A stretch of 64,000 nt of DNA, taken from positions 4,888,001-4,952,000 of the forward strand of contig JADJBV010000001.1 in the NCBI GenBank assembly GCA_016703535.1, written 5' to 3'. The notes below the pieces were generated by a model. It was not told the origin of the DNA. It made no database searches and was given only the letters and a program-made list of their open reading frames with translations. This document shows, piece by piece, positions 1 through 8,485 of this stretch. The position numbers were made by a program, and so were the translations under genes. The stretch is from Deltaproteobacteria bacterium (GTDB lineage Bacteria; Myxococcota; Kuafuiibacteriia; Kuafuiibacteriales; Kuafuiibacteriaceae). Positions within the stretch are counted from its first letter, which is position 1. The number at the start of each line of letters is the position of its first letter.

Positions 1-1147
1 GCTCGTCCCGCAAGCTGAGGCGGATCGCCCGTAGGCCCAAGGCTGGATTGCTGGGGTGCCCTCGTTCAGGGGTCCAAGAGGGCACCAGATCGCCGGTGGG
101 GCTGGCGAAGGGGAGGTTCTTGTCGGCGCCGAGATCCAAGGTGCGGATGGTCAACGGCCGATCGCCGACCGCGTCGACCACCCGCTGGTAGGCCGCGTGA
201 TGGGCCTCGGCGCCAGCTACCCCCGGGCTCTCGATGGGCAAAAACTCGGTCCGGTAGAGGCCAATCCCTTGGCCGCCGTAGAGCAACACGCTCTCGACCT
301 CACCCGAAACCTCGATGTTCCCGAGCAGCTCGATGCGGACCCCGTCGCTGGTCTCGGCGGGCAACAGGCGATCGGCCAGCAGCGCCTTTTGTTCGAGGCG
401 CAAACGCCGGGCCCGACCGCGATAACGGCTGGCCATCGAGGCGCTGGGCCGGAGCAAGAGCTCTCCGGTGCCCCCATCCAAGATGATCTCGTCGCCCGAT
501 CCCGCCAGCTGCATGATCCGGGTGGCGCTGACCACCGACGGCACCCCCAAGGCCCGAGCCAAAATGGCGGTATGGGAGGTGCGTCCCCCACTTTCGGTGA
601 CAAATCCCCGGGCCGAATATTTGGCCAGGGACACCATGTCGGCCGGAGAAAGATCGTACGCCACCACCACCGCGTCTTCCGAGAGGTGATCGAGGAGTTC
701 GGTCTCGACCCCAACCAGGTTGCGCAACACCCGATCACCGACGATGTCGACGTCGCTGCGACGCTCCCGGAAGTAGTCCTGCTCCAGGCGATCGAAGGCG
801 GCCTTCAACCCCCGGGTGGTGTCCTTCAGGGCCCACTCGGCGTTTTGACCTTCCTTGAGGATCCGATCCTTGCAGGCGTCGTAGAAGGCGTGGTCCCGCA
901 GGATCATCCCGTGGGCCCCCAAGAGGAGCTCCACCTGCGGCATGCCGGCTTCCAGGGCCCGGGCCCGGAACTCCTTGAGCTGTTCTTCGGAGGCAAACAC
1001 CGCCCGCTCGAAGCGCTCGACCTCCTTGGCTCTCAACTCCGGGGCCACGTGATAGTGGGGTGCGGTCAGGCGCCGCCGATCCACGATGTGGACCTTGCCG
1101 AAGGCGATGCCGGCACAAACGCCGATGCCCTGGAGCCGGGTGGTCAA
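1..1147 (-). CDS. ptsI: PTS enzyme I (phosphoenolpyruvate-protein phosphotransferase), 3' end off window
   Basis: Enzyme I takes phosphate from PEP and passes it to HPr in the cytosol. About 382 codons are present; the C-terminal PEP-binding part lies beyond the left edge. The reading starts at a TTG 11 bases after the stop of the EIIB-HPr gene (TTRLQGIGVCAGIAFGKVHI) and shows the active-site histidine signature GGRTSHTAILARALGVPSVV, then the RTLDLGADK and NPALGLRAIRLSLRDE blocks of the catalytic domain. It is the last visible member of a minus-strand PTS run with EIIA-Man and EIIB-HPr, and is probably translated from the same mRNA. The start codon is the least certain point because no clear ribosome binding site precedes the TTG. 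Confidence 0.93.
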   Translation of the reverse strand, partial: MTTRLQGIGVCAGIAFGKVHIVDRRRLTAPHYHVAPELRAKEVERFERAVFASEEQLKEFRARALEAGMPQVELLLGAHGMILRDHAFYDACKDRILKEGQNAEWALKDTTRGLKAAFDRLEQDYFRERRSDVDIVGDRVLRNLVGVETELLDHLSEDAVVVAYDLSPADMVSLAKYSARGFVTESGGRTSHTAILARALGVPSVVSATRIMQLAGSGDEIILDGGTGELLLRPSASMASRYRGRARRLRLEQKALLADRLLPAETSDGVRIELLGNIEVSGEVESVLLYGGQGIGLYRTEFLPIESPGVAGAEAHHAAYQRVVDAVGDRPLTIRTLDLGADKNLPFASPTGDLVPSWTPERGHPSNPALGLRAIRLSLRDE

Positions 1148-1158
1148 GGAGGCTGGGC

Positions 1159-2025
1159 TCAAGCGCCGGTCCCCCGCCCCACACCCTCCTCGAAGCCTCG
1201 GGCAAAAAGGCCTCTCAAGGCCTCAAAGGCGTCTTTGGCGCCTGGTCCGGTGACCACCACGTCCAACTTGGTCCCGGGCCCGGCGCCCAAGGTGGTCAGC
1301 CCCAACAGGCTCTTGGCGTTGACGAAGTCCCCGCCCTGCCCCACCTCGACGCTGGCCGCCAACTTGCCCGCAAACTGGGCCAGGACGCTGGCGGCCCGCA
1401 GGTGCAGGCCCCGTTCGTTGACCACCTCCAACACCCCGGCGACCCGATCTTTGGAGTCGTCCTTGATCTCGGGAGCGCCAGCGTCGGGCGGGAGGTCGGG
1501 TTCACTCAGCAGATCTGAAGGGATCTGGAGGTCCGAGGTCGAAAGTTCGTCGGTCAGCGGATCCCGCGGATCGTCGTCGGCCAGGGGCTGGACGTAGACC
1601 CGGATGCCACGTTCGGTCAGGCGATCGATCACCGCCCGATCTTCGGCGCTCAGGTGCACCGCCGGCACCAACATCTTGGTCCCATCCGCCCTGGGCAGGT
1701 GACCGACGTTGATCGCGTCGATCTGCAGGCCAGAGTCCAAGGCCCGTTCGACCCCGGCCAAACTGACGAAGAGGACCATCTGCCGACACCCCGATCGGAC
1801 CTCGGCCAAGGCATCGCTGACTTGCTCTTCGCGCACACAACGGACCAACACCTGATCCATCGCCGACATCCGGCAGATGGTGGCCAAACGCCGATCGGCC
1901 GCGACGTCCCGACAAGCAATGACCAGGCGCTCCAGGCCCAAACTTGGGACCCAACCGCTCATCAAAGTGGCGTGCACCAAGCGAGGATCCACGCGAAAAA
2001 AAGTACCGCTAAGACTTTCAGGCAT
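1159..2025 (-). CDS. Fusion of PTS EIIB (mannose/sorbose family) and HPr
   Basis: A 288-residue protein with two PTS phosphocarrier domains. Residues 1-150 are an EIIB of the mannose family (RVDPRLVHATLMSGWVP, phosphorylatable His18 in RLVH). A Pro/Asp-rich linker (about 150-195) leads to an HPr domain, with its His in NERGLHLRAAS (His208) and the HprK target serine in NAKSLLGL (Ser239). The His-Ser spacing of 31 equals that of His15/Ser46 in free HPr, so both EI and HprK sites look intact. The start overlaps the EIIA stop by 8 bases, which implies translational coupling. No EIIC or EIID permease is seen nearby, so signalling rather than sugar transport is likely (inference). Confidence 0.93.
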   Translation of the reverse strand: MPESLSGTFFRVDPRLVHATLMSGWVPSLGLERLVIACRDVAADRRLATICRMSAMDQVLVRCVREEQVSDALAEVRSGCRQMVLFVSLAGVERALDSGLQIDAINVGHLPRADGTKMLVPAVHLSAEDRAVIDRLTERGIRVYVQPLADDDPRDPLTDELSTSDLQIPSDLLSEPDLPPDAGAPEIKDDSKDRVAGVLEVVNERGLHLRAASVLAQFAGKLAASVEVGQGGDFVNAKSLLGLTTLGAGPGTKLDVVVTGPGAKDAFEALRGLFARGFEEGVGRGTGA

Positions 2026-2434
2026 CCTGTTCGCGCTCCTTCAGCAGCTGGCTCGCGAAGCTGATGTTCTGCTGCCCGTGGCTGCAGAGGATGGTGGCCA
2101 AAGCGCCGCGATCGGTGATGGTGCGGCGGGCCGAAGAAGCCTTGAGCAACATGGGGAGACTGGCGCCGGTCACCACGTCGATCGGATACCGCCCAACCAA
2201 ACGCAGCGCGACGTTGGCCGCGGTGCCGCCGAACATGTCCGCCAACACCAACACGCCACGACCCCGATCGATTCTGCCGATCGCCGCGATCATCCGAGCC
2301 TCGACCTCTTCGAGCCCCTCTTGCCGGGAGACGGCCAGCGCCTCGGCCGCCTCGAAGGGGCCGACAATCTCGACGGCGGTGTCGATGAAGGCCTGGGCCA
2401 AGCGCCCGTGACTGAGGAGGAGGAGGCCGATCAC
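2018..2434 (-). CDS. PTS EIIA component, mannose family
   Basis: A 138-residue stand-alone EIIA of the mannose type. The N-terminus LLLLSHGRLAQAF places the phosphorylatable histidine at position 9, followed by the conserved LADMFGGTAANVA block. It would accept phosphate from the HPr part of the downstream fusion and pass it to the EIIB part. It lies 28 bases downstream of rapZ and overlaps the EIIB-HPr start. The length is that of the isolated domain (E. coli ManX carries EIIA and EIIB together). The gene order hprK-rapZ-EIIA-EIIB/HPr-ptsI fits a regulatory PTS as found in many deltaproteobacteria. Confidence 0.92.
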   Translation of the reverse strand: MIGLLLLSHGRLAQAFIDTAVEIVGPFEAAEALAVSRQEGLEEVEARMIAAIGRIDRGRGVLVLADMFGGTAANVALRLVGRYPIDVVTGASLPMLLKASSARRTITDRGALATILCSHGQQNISFASQLLKEREQDA

Positions 2435-2462
2435 TGGAGGGGGAGTTTAATGGCTTTCCCGG

Positions 2463-3365
2463 TCAGCGGTCCACGTCTCGATGCCGCACTTGGGCCCGAA
2501 TGCCGCGAACCGCCAAAAATCGGGCGATTTCCCCGGCCAGGGCCACCGAACGATGCCGACCCCCGGTGCAGCCGATGGCCAGGGTCAGGTACGCCTTCCC
2601 CTCCTGGTCGTACTGGGGGATCAGGAACTCCAGCAGCGGGCCCAGTCGCTCCAGGAAGGTCTTGGCCTCAGGTCGCTCCAGCACGTACTTGGCCACCACC
2701 TCGTCTCGGCCGGTCAGGGGCCGCAGCTCCTCCACGAAGTAGGGGTTGGGGATAAAACGGACATCGAGCACCAAATCGGCCTCGGCAGGCAGGCCGTGTT
2801 TGAAGCCAAAGGACAGGACCGTCACCGAAAGTTGTCGAACGTTGCCGGTGGTGCCGGCGAAGGTCGCCTGGATCTCCCGCTTCAGGTCGTGGACCGACAT
2901 GCTGCTGGTGTCGAGGCGGGTGGTGGCCGCTTGTTGGAGCGGCTCCAGGAGCGCCCGTTCCACCGCGATGCCGCTTTGCACCGAGCCGTCGGCCGACAGC
3001 GGGTGGCGTCGGCGGGTCTCGGAATAACGACGGGCCAAAACCTCGGGGGAGGAGTCGAGGAAGACCAGGCTCACCTCGTGGCCGGCCTGGCGGGTGGCCT
3101 CCAGCGCGAGGGGCAGGGCCTCCAGCTCACCGGGCGCCAGCAGGTCCCGGGTGTCCCCTCCGCCCTTGAGCGTGACCAGGGATCGGGCGTCGATCACCAG
3201 CGCCAACTTGTCGACCTCGCCCGACGAGGCGCTGAACAGCTCCAGCAGCTTGTCGAGGAGGCGGATCGGCAAGTTGTCGATGCAGTAGTAGCCGATGTCT
3301 TCCAGGGCCCTCAGGGCATTGGACTTGCCCGAGCCACTCATCCCGGTGAGGACCACGATCCGCAC
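2463..3365 (-). CDS. rapZ: RapZ/YvcJ-family nucleotide-binding protein
   Basis: A 300-residue RapZ (RNase adapter) homologue. A Walker A motif GMSGSGKS lies at residues 8-15, directly followed by ALRALEDIGYYCIDNLP, a family signature, and the C-terminal domain carries CTGGRHRSVALAGEIARFL. In E. coli the protein binds GlmZ/GlmY sRNAs and glucosamine-6-phosphate to control GlmS; in other bacteria it is a GTP/ATP-binding protein of less certain role. Whether the sRNA role exists here cannot be read from the sequence. It sits between hprK (18-base gap) and the EIIA gene on the same strand, the usual rpoN-ptsN-rapZ neighbourhood. Confidence 0.95.
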   Translation of the reverse strand: MRIVVLTGMSGSGKSNALRALEDIGYYCIDNLPIRLLDKLLELFSASSGEVDKLALVIDARSLVTLKGGGDTRDLLAPGELEALPLALEATRQAGHEVSLVFLDSSPEVLARRYSETRRRHPLSADGSVQSGIAVERALLEPLQQAATTRLDTSSMSVHDLKREIQATFAGTTGNVRQLSVTVLSFGFKHGLPAEADLVLDVRFIPNPYFVEELRPLTGRDEVVAKYVLERPEAKTFLERLGPLLEFLIPQYDQEGKAYLTLAIGCTGGRHRSVALAGEIARFLAVRGIRAQVRHRDVDR

Positions 3366-3383
3366 GGGCGGATAGTAGCAGGC

Positions 3384-4397
3384 CTACTCGACCTCGTCTT
3401 CGATGTGGTCCGAGACCTCGGTCAACTCCGCCGCTCCGCCCAGGGTGGGGAAGCTCGGGGAAGCGCCGGGGCCGGCCTGCATCGCCTCTTGGATGCGGCG
3501 GTTGAGCTCGGCGGGGGCGTGGTGGCCCCGGAGCCGCAGGAGGAAGTTCCGGGCCGCGACCTCGACGATCCCGACGACACTCCGGCCCGGCCGCACCGGC
3601 ACGACCAAGGACCTCACCCGGACCCCCAAGATGTCCTTGGTCCGATCTTCGAGGCCGATCCGATCGTATTCGGCGCCGTCCGACCAGTTCTCCAGCTCGA
3701 TGTGCAGCTCGATCCGCTTGTGATCCCGGGTCGCGCTGACGCCAAAAAGTTCGGCGATGTTCAGGATGCCCAGGCCTCGGATCTCGATCAGGTTTTGGAT
3801 CAAGGTCGACGCCTGACCGACGAGATCTTCACCCCGACGCCGGATCTCCACGACGTCATCGGCGACCAAGCGGTGGCCGCGGCTCACCAACTCCAGGGCG
3901 GTTTCGCTCTTGCCGATGCCCGAGGAGCCGGTGATCAACACCCCGATGCCGCTGACGTCGACCAACACCCCGTGCAGGCTGATCCGGGGCGAGAGGAGAT
4001 CGTCCAGGTAGGCCAAGATCCGCCGGATGCACTCCGACGAGGTGACCCGGGTGGACAACAACGGGATCTGATGGCGGGCACAACCTTCGACCAGCTCGGC
4101 CGGGGGCAACATGCCCTTGGTCACGACGATGCAGGCCACCTGGCAGGCGAGCAAAGACTCGATGGCCTTCACCCGACCTTCGGGGGTCATGTTGGCCACG
4201 AAGGAAAGTTCGGTCTGTCCCAGGATCTGGACCCGATCCGAGTGAACGAAGGCGGTGTGACCGGTGAAGGCCAAGCCCGGTTTTTGGATGCGGCCGGTCC
4301 GTAGCAGCCGGCCCAGGCCTGGCTCCCCGGCCAGGAGGGTCATACCCAGCGGTCCTTTGACGTGCTCGTAAAAACGGCGGACCGACACTTCCGGCAT
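3384..4397 (-). CDS. hprK: HPr kinase/phosphorylase
   Basis: A 337-residue HprK. The N-terminal regulatory domain (about 1-130) is followed by a catalytic domain with P-loop GSSGIGKS at 157-164, the LVADDVVEI catalytic block and the family signature IEIRGLGILNIAELFG. It phosphorylates the regulatory serine of HPr, here presumably Ser239 of the neighbouring EIIB-HPr fusion. The gene starts 3 bases after the ptsN stop and ends 18 bases before rapZ. The C-terminus carries an acidic tail ending VSDHIEDEVE, beyond the usual core. Co-occurrence of HprK with PtsN and sigma-54 suggests phosphorylation-based control of carbon/nitrogen balance (inference). Confidence 0.96.
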   Translation of the reverse strand: MPEVSVRRFYEHVKGPLGMTLLAGEPGLGRLLRTGRIQKPGLAFTGHTAFVHSDRVQILGQTELSFVANMTPEGRVKAIESLLACQVACIVVTKGMLPPAELVEGCARHQIPLLSTRVTSSECIRRILAYLDDLLSPRISLHGVLVDVSGIGVLITGSSGIGKSETALELVSRGHRLVADDVVEIRRRGEDLVGQASTLIQNLIEIRGLGILNIAELFGVSATRDHKRIELHIELENWSDGAEYDRIGLEDRTKDILGVRVRSLVVPVRPGRSVVGIVEVAARNFLLRLRGHHAPAELNRRIQEAMQAGPGASPSFPTLGGAAELTEVSDHIEDEVE

Positions 4398-4400
4398 GGC

Positions 4401-4877
4401 TCAGGTCCCAGTCTGGGTGAGTTGCTGGTCCTTGCTGCTGATGGCGACCCACATGGAGGCCACGTCACCGGCCTCCAACAAGCGGGTCCTAAAGTCGGCG
4501 TCCTTGAAGAGGCGAGAGGCTCGGGCCAAGGCCTGGAGGTGGAGGCTGGCGTTCCCCTCGGGCGCCAGGAGGGCCAAAAACAGGTGGGTCGGCTTGCCGT
4601 CTTGGGCCTTGAAGTCGATGCCGTCTTTGCTGCGGGCAAAACAAGCCACCGCGCGATCCAGCCGCGGCAACTTGGCGTGGGGGATCGCCAAGCCGTGGCC
4701 TACGCCCGTCGAGCCCACCCGCTCACGATCGAGCAACACCCGCACCGCGTGGGCCGCGTCGATGCTCGGTCGGGCCTGCACGATGCAGGCAACGAGCTCG
4801 GCGAGGACCTCTTCCCGGGTGTGACCCGAAAGCTCGGGGATGATGAGGCTCGACGACATGATGTCGACGATCTTCAT
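4401..4877 (-). CDS. ptsN: PTS EIIA-type regulatory protein PtsN (EIIA-Ntr)
   Basis: A 158-residue EIIA of the fructose/nitrogen class with the phosphorylatable histidine in GHGLAIPHAKLP (His67). PtsN proteins are regulatory phosphate acceptors that influence potassium transport, nitrogen control and envelope stress in other bacteria. It lies between hpf and hprK in the classical rpoN cluster. The start lacks a well-placed Shine-Dalgarno sequence, and a TAGCTT hexamer sits 9 bases upstream of the ATG (4887-4892), so a leaderless transcript may begin here in addition to read-through from hpf. Confidence 0.94.
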   Translation of the reverse strand: MKIVDIMSSSLIIPELSGHTREEVLAELVACIVQARPSIDAAHAVRVLLDRERVGSTGVGHGLAIPHAKLPRLDRAVACFARSKDGIDFKAQDGKPTHLFLALLAPEGNASLHLQALARASRLFKDADFRTRLLEAGDVASMWVAISSKDQQLTQTGT

Positions 4878-4886
4878 CAGCGCTGA

Positions 4887-4892
4887 AAGCTA
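4887..4892 (-). promoter_or_regulatory. Candidate -10 hexamer TAGCTT for ptsN
   Basis: TAGCTT on the minus strand ends 9 bases before the ptsN ATG. A GAGGAG lies about 15 bases from the ATG, too far for normal ribosome binding. This is one of about ten TANNNT-start pairs in the window. No -35 box is recognised. Confidence 0.35.
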
Positions 4893-4949
4893 CTCCTCAA
4901 AGGACTGGCTTCCAAGCGCTTAGATGTGCGGCGGAGGTCGATTCACGCC

Positions 4950-4972
4950 TGACCCAGAACGGGATCGGGTCA
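4950..4972 (-). terminator. Weak hairpin between hpf and ptsN
   Basis: TGACCC and GGGTCA form a 6-bp inverted repeat around an 11-base loop, 13 bases past the hpf stop codon. There is no T-tract, so this may be an mRNA-processing or attenuating hairpin rather than a true terminator. Confidence 0.25.
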
Positions 4973-4985
4973 AGGTGGGGAGAGG

Positions 4986-5525
4986 TCAGGCGGCCCGGGC
5001 CTCGATCAGGCCGTATTGGCCGTCCGGGAGTCGGTAGACCACGTTCACCTGGTGGGTGATCGCATTGGTGAAAACCAGGAATTCGGTATTGAGGAGATCG
5101 AGGCGCATGACCGCCTCCTCCACGTTCATCTCCCGGGCGACGATGGTTTCGGTCCGGACGATCTCGGGCACCTTGGGTTCATCGGCGTCGATTGTGAGGA
5201 CCTGGTGGGAGAGCTCCCGACCCTGCTGGGGCTCCCGGTGGTTCTTGATCTTCTGCCGGTACCGCTTCACCTGCCGGACGATCCGCTCCACCGCGTTGTC
5301 GATGGCCGCCAACATGTCCTCGTTGCTGTCGACGCCCCGCAACCTCAGGGAGCCGTCGGTGATCAACTCGATGTGAGCGGTCTTGATGTGTTTGGAGGTC
5401 GAGAGGGTCACCTGGGCCTCTCCCCCCCGCTCGATCAACTTGCTGATCTTGTCGATCTTCTCCTCCGCGTACTCCTTGAGAGCCGCGGTCGACTTCATGT
5501 GACGAAAGGTGACGGAGCACTTCAT
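4986..5525 (-). CDS. hpf: Ribosome hibernation promoting factor, long form
   Basis: A 179-residue long-type HPF. The N-terminal S30AE/YfiA domain (about 1-100) carries EEKIDKISKLI and AAIDNAVERIVRQVKRYRQK. The C-terminal dimerisation domain (about 120-179) carries VAREMNVEEAVMRLDLL and a FLVFTNAITHQVNVVYRLPDGQYGLIE-type block. Long HPF dimerises 70S ribosomes into 100S particles in stationary phase. It lies 39 bases downstream of rpoN, the standard rpoN-hpf-ptsN order, and probably shares its mRNA. Confidence 0.95.
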   Translation of the reverse strand: MKCSVTFRHMKSTAALKEYAEEKIDKISKLIERGGEAQVTLSTSKHIKTAHIELITDGSLRLRGVDSNEDMLAAIDNAVERIVRQVKRYRQKIKNHREPQQGRELSHQVLTIDADEPKVPEIVRTETIVAREMNVEEAVMRLDLLNTEFLVFTNAITHQVNVVYRLPDGQYGLIEARAA

Positions 5526-5564
5526 CGTTGAGGAACCTTCTGGCCCGACTCGGCGCGGGCCCGA

Positions 5565-7043
5565 TCAGCCGATCTGGCGGCGCTTGGAGGAAGACAGGAT
5601 GCCCATCGCCTCGCGATATTTGGCGACGGTGCGGCGGGCGATGTCGATGTTCTCTTTTTTGAGCATCTCGACGATCACCTGGTCAGACAGGGGTTGCTGG
5701 TGATCCTCGCCGTCGATCAGCTGCTTGATGCGGTGCTTGACCGAGGCGCTGGCCACGTCTTCGCCTTCGCTGCGGCTGATCGAGCTGTTGAAGAAGTACT
5801 TCAGCTCGAAGATGCCCTGAGGCGTGTGGACGTATTTGTTGGAGGTGACCCGGGAGATGGTGGACTCGTGCATGCCGATGTCTTCAGCCACGTCCCGCAG
5901 GATCAGCGGCTTCAGCTCGCCGATGCCCTTGTCGAAGAAGTCCCGCTGGAACTTGAGGATGGACTCCATCACCTTGTGGATGGTGCGTTGCCGCTGGTGG
6001 ATGGAGCGGATCAGCCACTGGGCCGAGCGCAACTTCTCTTGCACGTAGCTCTTGGCCTCGCCGTTCATCCCGTTGGCCAAGGCCTGGCGGTAATATTTGC
6101 TGACCCGCAACATCGGCAGACCATCTTCGTTCTGCACGATCACGTATTCGTCGCCGATCTTCTGCACGTAGATGTCGGGCGTGATGTAGATGGAGTTTTC
6201 GCCGCCGAAGTTGCGGGCCGGGCGCGGATCGAGCTTCTGGATGATCTCCAGGGCCTGGCCCACCGCCTCCATCGACACCTCTTCCTTTTTGGCGATCTGC
6301 TGGAAGTTGCGCTTCTCCAGATCCGCCAGGTGTTCGATCACCAACTTCTCGGCCAACTTGTTGGTGTTGCCCTGGACCTTGAGCTGAATGAGCAAACACT
6401 CTTTCAGATCCCGGGCCGCGATCCCCACCGGATCGAACTGCTGCACCCGGGTGAGCACCCGCTCCACGTGTTCGACGCTGACCTCCAGGCGGATGGCGAT
6501 TTCTTCGGTCGGCCGTTCACCCAGGAGGTACCCGGCGTCGTCCAAGCTGCCGATGATCTCGGTGGCGATCGCCCGATCGGCGTCGACCATTTGGGCCATG
6601 TTGAGCTGCCAGACCAGGTGATCGTAGAGGGTCTCTTCGGTGGAGAGGGTCTGCTCCAGGTTGGGCAGGTCTTCGGAGCTCTGGGCCCGGACCCCGGAGC
6701 CGGTCGGGGCGGACGAGTTGTAGGACTCGAGCCACTGCTGCCAGTCGATCTCGCCGGCCCCGTCTTTGTCGCCGGTGACCTCTTTTTGGCGGGCGTCGAG
6801 CTCGGGCTGGGGCTCGACCATCTTGGGGTCCTCCCCCATGATCTGGGCTTCTTCGTCGATGGCCTGGGTGTCGGGCCGGACCTCTTCCTCCAGGGCCGGG
6901 TTCTGTTCGAGTTCGGCGTTGATCGCGTCGACCAGCTCCATCCGGGACAACTGCAGCAGCCGAATGGCCTGCTGGAGTTGGGGGGTCATCACCAGTTGCT
7001 GCTGGAGCTTGAGGTTTAGCGACTGCTTGAGCTCGAGAAGCAT
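5565..7043 (-). CDS. rpoN: RNA polymerase sigma-54 factor
   Basis: About 492 residues from the chosen ATG. The N-terminal activator-interacting region is Gln/Leu-rich (MLLELKQSLNLKLQQQLVMT). An acidic region II follows, then the core-binding domain, the HTH (ISRVTSNKYVHTPQG) and a C-terminal RpoN box (RRTVAKYREAMGI) that reads the -24 promoter element. An upstream in-frame GTG at 7067 would add eight residues; the ATG aligns better with family N-termini. Sigma-54 needs bEBP activators, abundant in myxobacteria. It lies between lptB and hpf on the same strand. Confidence 0.96.
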   Translation of the reverse strand: MLLELKQSLNLKLQQQLVMTPQLQQAIRLLQLSRMELVDAINAELEQNPALEEEVRPDTQAIDEEAQIMGEDPKMVEPQPELDARQKEVTGDKDGAGEIDWQQWLESYNSSAPTGSGVRAQSSEDLPNLEQTLSTEETLYDHLVWQLNMAQMVDADRAIATEIIGSLDDAGYLLGERPTEEIAIRLEVSVEHVERVLTRVQQFDPVGIAARDLKECLLIQLKVQGNTNKLAEKLVIEHLADLEKRNFQQIAKKEEVSMEAVGQALEIIQKLDPRPARNFGGENSIYITPDIYVQKIGDEYVIVQNEDGLPMLRVSKYYRQALANGMNGEAKSYVQEKLRSAQWLIRSIHQRQRTIHKVMESILKFQRDFFDKGIGELKPLILRDVAEDIGMHESTISRVTSNKYVHTPQGIFELKYFFNSSISRSEGEDVASASVKHRIKQLIDGEDHQQPLSDQVIVEMLKKENIDIARRTVAKYREAMGILSSSKRRQIG

Positions 7044-7197
7044 GGCTGGTGAGAGGCTGTTTATCACGCGACCAGGCGGGGTTCAAAGGGAGGGCCGGTG
7101 TTGGCCCGATCCATGCAAAGATAGAGGGTCGATCGGGCTTGACAATGTCGCGGCTTGGGTTCCCGCAAGATCCGGGCCGGGAACGGGTGGGAACGCC

Positions 7198-7947
7198 TCA
7201 GAGCTGAAAGTGTTCACCGAGATAGGCGGTGCGGGCGGCCTGGCTGTGGGCGATCTCGTCCTTGGTCCCGTGCTCCAGGACCCGACCGTGGGCCAGGATA
7301 TAGGCCCGAGTGCAGATGCCCAGGGTCTCTCGGACGTTATGGTCGGTGATCAAAATGCCCAGGCCCCGATCCCGGAGCCGGACGATCAAGGCCTGGAGTT
7401 CGGCGACGGCGATCGGATCGATGCCGGCGAAGGGTTCGTCGAGGAGCACGATCTTGGGATCCATCGCCAGGCAGCGGGCGATCTCCAGGCGACGTCGTTC
7501 ACCGCCGGAGAGATGTTCTCCCAAGCTGTCCCGGACGTGGCCGATCTCGAACTCGGTGATCAGGCGATCGACCCGGGCCTCCCGTTCGCTGCGGCCGAGC
7601 TCCGGATCCAACTCGAGCACCGCCAACAGGTTCTGGGCCACCGTCAGCCGGCGAAAGACCGAGGTCTCTTGCGGTAAATATCCCAGGCCGCGCCGGGCCC
7701 GTTCGTGGAGCGGCGCTCGGGTCAACTCTTGCCCCGCGAGGGTCACTTGGCCGGCCTCGGGCCGCACCAGGCCCACCACGATGTTGAAGGAGGTGCTCTT
7801 GCCGGCGCCGTTGGGACCGAGCAGGCCCACCACTTCACCAGGGTTGACGACAAAGGAGACCCGATCGACCACCCGGCGAGCCCGGTACGACTTGACCAGC
7901 TCCACGGCGACCAACGCTTCGGGGCCGGCGTCGGGGGCGGAGCTCAT
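7198..7947 (-). CDS. lptB: LPS export ABC transporter ATPase LptB
   Basis: A 249-residue ABC ATPase with Walker A GPNGAGKST, signature LSGGERRRLEIARCLA and Walker B KIVLLDEPFAGIDP. The full-length similarity and the lptA neighbour identify it as LptB, which powers lipopolysaccharide extraction from the inner membrane with LptFG. Its ATG overlaps the lptA stop by 4 bases (ATGA), so the two are coupled. LptF and LptG are not in the window. A 154-base gap separates it from the rpoN start. Confidence 0.96.
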   Translation of the reverse strand: MSSAPDAGPEALVAVELVKSYRARRVVDRVSFVVNPGEVVGLLGPNGAGKSTSFNIVVGLVRPEAGQVTLAGQELTRAPLHERARRGLGYLPQETSVFRRLTVAQNLLAVLELDPELGRSEREARVDRLITEFEIGHVRDSLGEHLSGGERRRLEIARCLAMDPKIVLLDEPFAGIDPIAVAELQALIVRLRDRGLGILITDHNVRETLGICTRAYILAHGRVLEHGTKDEIAHSQAARTAYLGEHFQL

Positions 7948-8435
7948 GAGGCCTCAGGGGGGCAGGGTCGGACGGGCGGGTTCGCTGCGCCTTTTTTTGG
8001 GGGCCCGTACTGGAACTTGCTCTTTTTACCGGCGACCTCGAGCTGATCTTTGCCGATGTCGTAGATGATCTTTTCGCCGGTCAACTTGGCTTCGGGCGTC
8101 ACCACCTGGGCGTTGCCGCTCAAGGTGACCTGATCTTGGGACGCCAAAAACACGGCCAGATCGGCGGTGGCCTGGGTGCCATCGGGCCGCACGATCACCA
8201 CCCGGCCCCGGCAGGTGACCTTCTCGATCTGGTTGCCGGAATAAACCGCCTCGGCCTCGTCGCAGCAGACGGTCACGTCGTCGCGCCGGATCACCACGTC
8301 TTTTTTGGCGATGCCGATGTGCCGCTTCAGATCGACCGACAGGCCACCGGCGGCGCTCATCTCGACCGGACGTTGGTCGGCGGTCAAAGGTGGCACGGCC
8401 ATCATCAACCCGAACAAGAGGAGATCGGGGCGCAC
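7944..8435 (-). CDS. lptA: LptA/OstA-type periplasmic LPS transport protein
   Basis: A GTG start gives 163 residues with a short signal peptide (RPDLLLFGLMMAVPPLTA) and an OstA-like fold with repeating beta-strand pairs (AKKDVVIRRDDVTVCCDEAEAVY, TCRGRVVIV, TATADL-type segments, TLSGNAQVV, TGEKIIYDI). LptA bridges LptC and LptD and carries LPS across the periplasm. The tail is Lys/Pro-rich and disordered. A much longer open frame exists upstream but it only shadows the acyltransferase gene. Two in-frame ATGs (8418, 8415) inside the signal peptide are less likely starts. No separate lptC is visible; the gene lies 51 bases after the acyltransferase. Confidence 0.85.
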   Translation of the reverse strand: MRPDLLLFGLMMAVPPLTADQRPVEMSAAGGLSVDLKRHIGIAKKDVVIRRDDVTVCCDEAEAVYSGNQIEKVTCRGRVVIVRPDGTQATADLAVFLASQDQVTLSGNAQVVTPEAKLTGEKIIYDIGKDQLEVAGKKSKFQYGPPKKGAANPPVRPCPPEAS

Positions 8436-8485
8436 CTTTGGAGTGCAACGTGGAGGCGAGCTACGGTCAACGGGGAAGCGCGCCG

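Noticed and set aside
56..1597. Long open frame on the plus strand opposite ptsI and EIIB-HPr
   Set aside because: The minus strand carries clear PTS motifs; the plus-strand frame is Gly/Pro/Arg-rich filler typical of antisense frames in GC-rich DNA. The same holds for other long frames opposite rapZ, rpoN, mlaD, dnaE2 and the TPR-like gene.
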